The notes beneath the pieces are model-generated. The model ran no database searches. It was given only the letters and a program-made list of their open reading frames with translations, and was not told where the DNA came from. Shown here in pieces: positions 5,461 to 10,673 of a stretch of DNA of 10,673 bases (position 1 is its first letter; every line of letters begins with the position of its first letter). Origin of the DNA: Paratractidigestivibacter sp963611755 (GTDB lineage Bacteria; Actinomycetota; Coriobacteriia; Coriobacteriales; Atopobiaceae). The DNA is taken from positions 1 to 10,673 of the forward strand of contig CAVDTK010000073.1 of NCBI GenBank assembly GCA_963611755.1, in the 5' to 3' direction. The position numbers were made by a program, and so were the translations under genes.

Positions 5461-6185
5461 AGCTCGCCTCCGTTCATGAGTTTGGCCTGGATGGCCTTCT
5501 CCTGCTCGTCGGTGAGCAGGCGCCCGTCGCGGATGTGGACCGTGCGGTCTGCCCAGGAGGCCACCTCGGCGTCGTGGGTGATGAGAACCACGGTACGCCC
5601 GCGCTCCTTCAGGCGCTTGAACGTCTCCATGACAAGGGCGCCCGTGGCGGTGTCGAGGTTTCCCGTGGGCTCGTCGGCCAGGATGATGGCAGGGTCGTTG
5701 ACCAGGGCGCGAGCGATGGCCACGCGCTGCATTTGGCCGCCGGAGAGCTCGTTTGCGCGATGGAAGAAGTGCTCCTCGGGAAGGCCGGTGGCGTGCAGGG
5801 CCTGCCAGGCGCGCTGCTCGCGCTCGCGCACGGGGACGTTGGAGTAGACCAAAGGGAGCATGACGTTGCGCAGCACGGTGGCGCGCGGCATCAGGTTGAA
5901 CGACTGGAAGACGAAGCCCAGGCGGCTCGAGCGCACGTAGGCCAGGTCGTCGTCGGAAAGCTGCGAGACCTCGGTGCCCTCAAGCCGGTAGGTGCCGGAG
6001 TCCGCTCGGTCGAGGCAGCCCAGGATGTTCATGAGGGTCGACTTGCCCGAGCCGGAAGGGCCCATGACGGCGAGAAACTCACCGCGCTCTACCTGCAGCG
6101 ATATGCCGCGCAGGACCGTGGTCATGCCGGCCGCCGAGTCGTAGACGCGCCAGAGGTCGGATATGTCGATGACAGGGGTCGCCAT
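5457..6185 (-). CDS. MacB/LolD-type ABC transporter ATPase
   Basis: A 242-residue nucleotide-binding subunit with all motifs intact: Walker A GPSGSGKS (42-49), Q-loop Gln94, signature LSGGQ (147-151), Walker B IILADE (167-172), D-loop (176-178) and switch His204. The pair SSRLGFVFQSFNLMP (about 86-100) and ADEPTGNLD (170-178) are typical of the MacB/LolD/FtsE branch, which energises exporters or lipoprotein extraction rather than solute import. The ATG at 6185 has GGAG 6 nt upstream. It starts 3 nt after the adaptor stop and overlaps the permease start by 4 nt, so the three genes are probably translationally coupled. Confidence 0.95.
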   Translation of the reverse strand: MATPVIDISDLWRVYDSAAGMTTVLRGISLQVERGEFLAVMGPSGSGKSTLMNILGCLDRADSGTYRLEGTEVSQLSDDDLAYVRSSRLGFVFQSFNLMPRATVLRNVMLPLVYSNVPVREREQRAWQALHATGLPEEHFFHRANELSGGQMQRVAIARALVNDPAIILADEPTGNLDTATGALVMETFKRLKERGRTVVLITHDAEVASWADRTVHIRDGRLLTDEQEKAIQAKLMNGGEL

Positions 6186-6188
6186 GGG

Positions 6189-7622
6189 TCACTCCGTGGC
6201 CGCGGCGCTGGACGCGGATGAGGAATCGGCCGTGCCCGCTGCGTCTGACGCGCCCGTCGCGGCGCTGCTCGGGGAGATCGACGAGAGCATCGGCAAGTCT
6301 GCGTCGGCCGCGGCGTAGGGCTCGAGAAGAACCTGGTCGCCGGCGATGAGGTCGCCCGTCACGGCCGCGGTGGTCTGGTCGGTGGCCGCTACCTCGACGT
6401 CCACGCGCTTGGTGGCCTGCGTTGCAGCATCCGTGACGAGCATGACGTAGCTGCTCACGCCGTCGGTCGCCACGCAGGAGGCCGGGACCATGAGCGTGTC
6501 GGGCACGCTCTGCAGCGTGATGTCGACGTTGGCCGTCATGCCGGGCTTGAGCTCGGGCACGGGGTTGGGGATGAGCAGGCTCACGTCGTAGGTCACCACG
6601 CCGCTCGAGCCGTAGTAGTAGCTGTTCGAGCTGTCGCTCGAGCTGGCGACGGTGGAGATCCGGGTCACCTGGGCGTCCAGCTCAACGCCGGGCAGGGCCG
6701 AGAAGGTCGCCTTGGCGGCCTGGCCTACGCTGATCTTGGAGATGTCGACCTCGTTCACCTGGACCTTCACGACCATCTGGGAGAGGTCGGCGATCTGGAT
6801 GAGGCTGCCCTTGCTGGCGGCGTCGGCAACAGAGGCCCCTACCTGGGCGTTCATGACCACGACCGAGCCCGATGCCGGGGCGCAGACGGTGCGCTTGGCG
6901 GCGTTGGCCACGGCCTGGTCGTAGGCCTCCTGGCGGTCGGACACGGCGTTTCTGGCCGTCTCGATGGCGTAGGAGGCCTTCTCGAACTCGCTGTCGCTTA
7001 TCTCTGCGCCGGCGTTGTAGGAGTCGACCATCGAGTTGTAGTCGTTCACGGACTGCTCAAGGCTCAGCTTGGCGTCGCGCACGGACAGCTCGGCGTCGCG
7101 TACGGCCTTGTCCAGGTCGTCGTTCTTGACGCTGAGAAGGACGGCGCCCGCCTCGACGGAGTCGCCCTCGGCCACGTTCACGCTCTCGATGGTGCCCGTG
7201 ACCTCGGGCGTCACGACCACGGAGCTCACCGGCTGCGCGGTCCCCGTGGCGCTCACGGATTCGGCGAAGTCGCCGTACTCGACGTAGGTGGTGGAAAGCG
7301 TCGTGTTCGTAGCGGCGGGCTTGCTCGCGTTGTAGGCCGAGACGCCCCAGGTCACGGCGCCGACAAGGACGATTGCGCCCACGATGCCGCCGATAATGGC
7401 TTTCTTGCGGCGGCGCGCGCGGCGATGGCGCATGAGGCCCTCCATCGCGAGGCGGGCCTCCAGGTCCTCCTGGGTCTCGGCGATGGAGCCGTCGGCCGTT
7501 AGGGTTTGCAGGGGCTCGGGTGCCGCGGGCGCGCCGGCGGGTTTCTCGACGCTGGCGTCGGCGCCGGCTGCGGCATCGTGCGGGGTCTCGGCGGTGTGCT
7601 TGGGGTCGTTCGAGTCGCTCAT
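6189..7622 (-). CDS. MacA-like efflux adaptor (membrane fusion protein, HlyD family)
   Basis: A 477-residue adaptor, first gene of the exporter operon. The frame extends to a TTG at 7685, but the ATG at 7622 has GGGAG 6 nt upstream and lies downstream of the promoter, so I use it. The layout is an unusually long cytoplasmic tail (1-74, Ala/Pro/Glu-rich, ending in the basic run RHRRARRRKK), then one transmembrane helix (about 75-96). Next come a lipoyl half (about 130-166), an alpha-helical hairpin (about 167-243), the second lipoyl half (about 244-285), a beta-barrel (286-370) and a membrane-proximal domain. The C-terminus (about 446-477) is a low-complexity Ser/Ala/Thr tail. The hairpin is shorter than in MacA proteins that reach TolC, as expected in a cell without an outer membrane. 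Inserts such as SSSDSSNSYYYGSS (327-340) are low complexity. It is predicted to gate or present substrate to the FtsX-type permease. Confidence 0.9.
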   Translation of the reverse strand: MSDSNDPKHTAETPHDAAAGADASVEKPAGAPAAPEPLQTLTADGSIAETQEDLEARLAMEGLMRHRRARRRKKAIIGGIVGAIVLVGAVTWGVSAYNASKPAATNTTLSTTYVEYGDFAESVSATGTAQPVSSVVVTPEVTGTIESVNVAEGDSVEAGAVLLSVKNDDLDKAVRDAELSVRDAKLSLEQSVNDYNSMVDSYNAGAEISDSEFEKASYAIETARNAVSDRQEAYDQAVANAAKRTVCAPASGSVVVMNAQVGASVADAASKGSLIQIADLSQMVVKVQVNEVDISKISVGQAAKATFSALPGVELDAQVTRISTVASSSDSSNSYYYGSSGVVTYDVSLLIPNPVPELKPGMTANVDITLQSVPDTLMVPASCVATDGVSSYVMLVTDAATQATKRVDVEVAATDQTTAAVTGDLIAGDQVLLEPYAAADADLPMLSSISPSSAATGASDAAGTADSSSASSAAATE

Positions 7623-7680
7623 GTCAGGCTCCCAACAGGTGTTGTGCGGGATGATTTGGGCTCGTGCTCGGGGTCTTCTC

Positions 7681-7720
7681 AGCATAACGGCGCGCGGGGT
7701 CCCATTAAGGAAAACTTAAA
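7681..7720 (-). promoter_or_regulatory. Exporter-operon promoter with OmpR-type direct repeat at -35
   Basis: Read on the minus strand, TTTAAG (7720-7715) and CTTAAT (7709-7704) form a direct repeat with 11-bp periodicity. The second half sits in the -35 position, 17 bp before TATGCT (7686-7681), a -10-like hexamer matching 4 of 6. There is no good TTGACA. A poor -35 replaced by an 11-bp-spaced direct repeat is the usual design of promoters activated by OmpR/PhoB-family response regulators. TTAA is self-complementary, so the same bases can be read as an inverted repeat (TTAAG-5-CTTAA). No two-component genes are in the window. Confidence 0.5.
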
Positions 7721-7763
7721 GAAACGCCGCCCAGGGGCCTGATCGAAACCCCTGAGCGGCGTT
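7711..7763 (-). terminator. Strong Rho-independent terminator of the helD-like gene
   Basis: On the minus strand a stem forms from 7756-7763 paired with 7723-7730 (8 bp, AACGCCGC on the plus strand), one C/A mismatch, then 7749-7754 with 7732-7737 (6 bp), and an 11-nt loop. The tail TTTCTTTAAGTTTT follows. It lies about 95 bp beyond the stop of the helicase gene. The plus-strand tail is GATAAAAACG, so it works in the minus direction only. Between it and the helicase stop (7764-7858) I see only a short imperfect direct repeat (AAGCGCG with GTGTCGGC, 7774-7792 and 7805-7818). Confidence 0.85.
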
Positions 7764-7858
7764 GATAAAAACGAAGCGCGTCACGTGTCGGCGGCGCGGG
7801 CCACAAGCGCGTGTCGGCAACCTGCGCGCATGTCGCGGACGGCCCCGCGGCCCTCTCG

Positions 7859-10006
7859 CTACCTCTGCAAAAGCGGCGTCATAGGCCCTTGCGAGAAGAT
7901 CGTGATGCGGTGCATGGCGCGGCTGATCGCGGTGTAGAGGCGGCGGCGCGAGAGGTCGTCTTGCGGGTAGACCTCGGCCTGCGCGTCGGGAATGACCACG
8001 TGGCCGAACTCGAGGCCCTTGGCCACGCGCAGCGGCAGCAGCACGACGCCTTGCCCGGGCAGGTCGGAGTCCTTGCCCAGCACCTGAACGCGGTCGCCCA
8101 GCTGCTTGGAAAGCCAGCTCACGCGCGGGTCGCTCTGCGCCACGATGGCGGTAAGGCCGTCCTCGCCGGCCGCCTCCTCGGCAATGCGCCGCAGCTCAGA
8201 CAGGTAGTTCTCGGTGTCGCCCACCCCGAACTCGCGGATGACCGGGGCCACGCCGGCGCGCTGCACGCTCGAGAGCGTCATCTGCTCGTCGGCGTCCAGA
8301 AGGCTCGAGAAGAGCTCGGTGATCTCGGGGGAGGAGCGGTAGCTCGTGCGCAGGCGGCACTCCTCGACCGAGCCGTGCGTCTCGGTGAAGACCTCGCGTA
8401 CCTGCGCAAACGTCGCCGTGCCCTCCATGATGGCCTGGTGCTCGTCGCCCAAAAGCAGGAAGTGCGCGCGCGAGAAGAAGCGCGCGAGCACCATGAGCTG
8501 GGCCACGGTGTAGTCCTGGACCTCGTCGATCATCACGTAGCGGGCGGTCTTCTCGCCGGCTCCCGTGACAAGAAGGCGCAGGTAGAGCCACTCGGTGGCC
8601 GAAAGCGCCTGCTGCCCCAGCGCGCGCATGCCCATGCGGTCGAAGCGCAGCCAGGTCAGGTTCTCGATGGCGTCGTGGGCCGAGTTGTAGCGGTGCTCCA
8701 AAAGGCGGCGCGTGTAGTCTGCCAGCTGCTCCTCGCCCTCGGGGCTCACGGTCTCGCCAAAGACCTCGACCTGCTGGTCGACGTCCAGGCCCATCATCTC
8801 TTCCTGCAGCTCCTCGTCGCGGGCCATCTGCGCCAGGCGGCGGCCCAGGCGGTCGTGCAGCTCGTCCTTGACCAGGGCGCAGAAGCGCGCGCCCAGCCCA
8901 AAGCGGCTGAATTTCTCGACGGCGCCCTCGATCTGGCCCACCTTGAGCAGCACGGTGTCGCCCACGCGGATCTCGCGCAGGTCGTCGGGCTCGACCGCCA
9001 GGGTGGGGACGACCTCCTCAAGGCGGCGAAGGCGGGCCGGGTCGGTCTTCTCGCCGCTGTCTCGGTCGCCCGCGCCCTGGTCGGCCACAAAGTCGCGCCA
9101 GGTAAAGACCTGCGGGTTGGCCTCGCCCATGGAGGGCAGCACGGTGTCGATGTAGTGCTCGAAGACGTTGTTGGGCGTGAAGAGCCAGACCTGGTCGGGG
9201 TTCAGGGTCTTGCGCTCGCGGTAGAGCAAAAAGGCGATGCGCTGCAACAGCACGCTTGTCTTGCCCGAGCCCGCGATGCCGTTGACGAGAAGGACCGGCA
9301 CGTCCTCGTGGCGCACGATCTTGTTCTGCTCGCGCTGGATCGTGGCCGTGATGGCCTGGAGCTTCTCGGAGTGGTGGCGCTTGAGGGCGCCCAGAAGCAG
9401 CGAGTCCTCGATGGCCACGGTGGTGTCGAAGTACATGTTGAGCTGGTCGCGCACGATGTCGAACTGGCGGCGCAGCTCAAGGTTCACGGTGCGCACGCGG
9501 CCGTCCACGGTGTAGCTCGTCTCGCCCATCTCTTGGTTGTAGTAGGTCTCTGCCACGGGGCTTCGCCAGTCCACGACCAGGGGGATCGAGTGCTCGTCGG
9601 TCATGCCGGCCGCGCCGATGTAGACGTCGCGGGCGGGGCGGCCCGGGCGCATCTGCAGGCGGACCTTGGCAAAGTAGGGCTGCATGAGCAGCAGCATCAC
9701 GCGGCGGAGCTTGTCCACGTTGAAGTCGTGGTACTGGTTGTAGGCGTCGATGACCGAGTTCAAGGTCTCGATGGCGGCCAGGGTCTCGATGGTCTCGTCC
9801 GCGCCGCCAAAGTCCAGGCGCACCTCCTCGCTCATGTCGATGAGGTCTTGCTTGGCGCCCTTATGGTTGGTCTCGAGGTCCGCGGCGATCATCTCGCGCA
9901 TCTCCAAGAGCTTGGCGTAGAGCTTGGTCAGGTGCTCCTGCTCCTGGGCAAAAATGGGATCGGCAGCCTGGTCTACCTGGGGTTCATTCACGTTGTTCTC
10001 GGCCAT
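7859..10006 (-). CDS. helD: HelD-type RNA polymerase-associated superfamily 1 helicase/ATPase
   Basis: A 715-residue UvrD/Rep-like protein. The N-terminus (about 15-110) is helical and probably forms the antiparallel coiled coil that HelD inserts into RNA polymerase. A characteristic segment follows at about 128-175, including VVDWRSPVAETYYN, typical of HelD. Motor motifs are intact: Walker A GIAGSGKTS (243-251), Walker B MIDEVQD (492-498), LLGDEHQAI (518-526), motif IV TSYRSSPEI (554-562), motif V VAKGLEFGHV (661-670) and motif VI RRLYTAISRA (688-697). HelD proteins of Gram-positive bacteria release stalled RNA polymerase using ATP, and some actinobacterial ones protect against rifamycins. 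The frame runs on to 10183, but the ATG at 10006 is preceded by AAGGAGG about 12 nt away and starts where homologous proteins begin. It is a single gene with its own terminator, divergent from the GtrA gene. I see no rifamycin-associated palindrome upstream. Confidence 0.9.
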   Translation of the reverse strand: MAENNVNEPQVDQAADPIFAQEQEHLTKLYAKLLEMREMIAADLETNHKGAKQDLIDMSEEVRLDFGGADETIETLAAIETLNSVIDAYNQYHDFNVDKLRRVMLLLMQPYFAKVRLQMRPGRPARDVYIGAAGMTDEHSIPLVVDWRSPVAETYYNQEMGETSYTVDGRVRTVNLELRRQFDIVRDQLNMYFDTTVAIEDSLLLGALKRHHSEKLQAITATIQREQNKIVRHEDVPVLLVNGIAGSGKTSVLLQRIAFLLYRERKTLNPDQVWLFTPNNVFEHYIDTVLPSMGEANPQVFTWRDFVADQGAGDRDSGEKTDPARLRRLEEVVPTLAVEPDDLREIRVGDTVLLKVGQIEGAVEKFSRFGLGARFCALVKDELHDRLGRRLAQMARDEELQEEMMGLDVDQQVEVFGETVSPEGEEQLADYTRRLLEHRYNSAHDAIENLTWLRFDRMGMRALGQQALSATEWLYLRLLVTGAGEKTARYVMIDEVQDYTVAQLMVLARFFSRAHFLLLGDEHQAIMEGTATFAQVREVFTETHGSVEECRLRTSYRSSPEITELFSSLLDADEQMTLSSVQRAGVAPVIREFGVGDTENYLSELRRIAEEAAGEDGLTAIVAQSDPRVSWLSKQLGDRVQVLGKDSDLPGQGVVLLPLRVAKGLEFGHVVIPDAQAEVYPQDDLSRRRLYTAISRAMHRITIFSQGPMTPLLQR

Positions 10007-10067
10007 GGGATAAGCGCTCCTCCTTGCGTCGAGTCCTTGCCTCCCAAAAATGAGGGTTAATAATGCT

Positions 10068-10096
10068 ACGACAAACCGGGCCGCGTGGTCTATGCT
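10068..10096 (+). promoter_or_regulatory. Candidate promoter of the GtrA-like gene
   Basis: ACGACA (10068-10073) and TATGCT (10091-10096) have a 17-bp spacer, each matching the sigma-70 consensus at 4 of 6 bases. It lies in the 127-bp divergent region 10007-10133 and gives a leader of about 30 nt. I found no convincing promoter for the divergent helicase gene in the same region. Confidence 0.4.
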
Positions 10097-10133
10097 TTGA
10101 ACGTGAAAACACGCGTTCTTAAAGGAGCTTTCG

Positions 10134-10538
10134 ATGGGTAAGCTGATCCAGCAGTTCTTGAAGTTCGGCGTCGTGGGAGTCATCGCCTTCGCGATCGACT
10201 ACGGCGTGCTGATGCTGTTGTCGCAGGTATTTGGCATGGACCCGGTGTTGGCGGCCGGCATCTCGTTTTGCGTCTCGGTGATCTTCAACTACCTGGCGTC
10301 CATGCGCTACGTCTTCACGCACCGAGAAGACCTCTCGCGCACGCGCGAGTTCGTGATCTTCATCGTCTTGTCGGCTGTGGGCCTGGCCATCAACGAGGCC
10401 TGCATGGCGGCGGGCGTCGCGGTCCTGGGCACCTCGGCCCTCATGGTCACGGTGACCAAGCTCTTTGCGACCGCGGTCGTGATGGTGTGGAACTTCCTCA
10501 GCCGCAAGAAGTGGCTGGACGCGGGCGAAAAGGAGTAG
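10134..10538 (+). CDS. GtrA-family four-helix membrane protein
   Basis: A 134-residue protein with four predicted transmembrane helices (about 10-31, 37-58, 72-95, 101-122), the usual size and layout for GtrA/DPMS-like proteins. Family marks are the N-terminal FLKFGVVGVIAFAIDYGVL, the sequence FNYLASMRYVF (51-61) and the C-terminal VWNFLSRKKWL (118-128). Relatives are thought to flip or support undecaprenyl-phosphate-linked sugars for cell-wall or surface-glycan modification. No glycosyltransferase partner is present here, so it is either a stand-alone gene or the partner lies outside the window. AAAGGAG ends 6 nt before the ATG, a strong start. Confidence 0.9.
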   Translation: MGKLIQQFLKFGVVGVIAFAIDYGVLMLLSQVFGMDPVLAAGISFCVSVIFNYLASMRYVFTHREDLSRTREFVIFIVLSAVGLAINEACMAAGVAVLGTSALMVTVTKLFATAVVMVWNFLSRKKWLDAGEKE

Positions 10539-10583
10539 CCCGTCGGCGGTTGCGCGCTTGTCGCGTTTGGGGCTTGTCGGAAG

Positions 10584-10667
10584 CGAGAAGGTCTTGCCGT
10601 TGTCGTTTTGCGGACTTATCGGAAGTTTTGGGTTCCGACAAGTCCGCAAAACGACAATTTCTTCTCG
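10584..10667 (+). terminator. Long near-perfect hairpin downstream of the GtrA gene (terminator or hairpin-type repeat)
   Basis: The arms 10600-10624 and 10633-10657 are 25 bp each with a single mismatch (A at 10618 opposite C at 10639) and an 8-nt loop GTTTTGGG. A 7-bp outer stem CGAGAAG/CTTCTCG (10584-10590 with 10661-10667) encloses it. The tail after the inner stem is TTTCTTCTC. The core GCTTGTCGGAAG also occurs just upstream (10572-10583). It can end the GtrA transcript about 60 bp after the stop and may act in both directions, but it is much longer than a normal terminator. The rest of 10539-10673 shows no gene. Confidence 0.6.
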
Positions 10668-10673
10668 GCAAAG

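Noticed and set aside
7774..7818. Imperfect direct repeat AAGCGCG...GTGTCGGC
   Set aside because: Only two short copies, one with a 4-bp insert, in GC-rich DNA after a stop codon. It is not distinguishable from chance.
7811..10060. A 749-codon open frame on the plus strand across the helicase gene
   Set aside because: It is antisense to a helicase gene with intact motifs, is His/Val/Leu/Ala-rich with no recognisable domain, and has no ribosome binding site. Long antisense frames are normal in GC-rich genes with biased third positions.
10119..10649. Minus-strand frame across the GtrA gene and terminal hairpin
   Set aside because: It is antisense to a clear four-helix membrane protein, runs through the hairpin, and has a charged His/Arg/Asp-rich composition with no domain.

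Overview
The window is high-GC bacterial DNA with dense, well-spaced genes. The gene set suggests a Gram-positive, actinobacterial-type gut anaerobe, most likely in Coriobacteriia (Collinsella/Olsenella-like). It includes a twin-arginine-like lipoprotein signal, a MacB-type exporter with no outer-membrane partner, HelD, YczE/DUF6198 and an AbiEi/DUF559-like protein. This placement is inference from protein resemblance, not a measured assignment.

Left part (1-1816). The C-terminal part of a nuclease-fold/AbiEi-like protein (to 554) converges on a TetR-family repressor on the minus strand (864-1451). The gap between them holds an unexplained array: four copies of a 28-bp motif, two direct and two inverted, with an exact dyad centre at 703.5. 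It may include terminator hairpins for both flanking genes. Upstream of the TetR gene is a strong inverted repeat (1482-1522), probably its operator. Next comes a plus-strand promoter-like region and a 14-codon ORF behind a consensus ribosome binding site, either a leader peptide or the stump of a lost target gene.

Middle part (1817-4152). A secreted lipoprotein esterase of the CE1/esterase D type is followed by a two-gene operon: a MarR repressor, with tandem palindromes over its own promoter, and a YczE-like multi-pass membrane protein.

Right-centre (4219-7622, minus strand). A compact operon encodes a MacA-like adaptor, a MacB-type ATPase and a FtsX/MacB-type permease, in that order, with 3-nt and overlapping junctions. 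It is a drug, peptide or envelope-stress exporter of the monoderm type. Its promoter region has an 11-bp-spaced TTAA direct repeat at the -35 position, suggesting activation by an OmpR-type response regulator. That repeat overlaps the U-tract of the terminator of the upstream gene.

Right end (7859-10673). A HelD-type RNA-polymerase-associated helicase (minus strand) is divergent from a small GtrA-family membrane protein (plus strand). A long near-perfect hairpin (25-bp arms) follows the GtrA gene at the window edge.

Most genes belong to known families. The least explained elements are the dyad repeat array at 593-814, the TetR operator with its orphan mini-ORF, and the terminal hairpin. I found no CRISPR array, transposase, tRNA or rRNA, and no convincing new multi-gene defence system.
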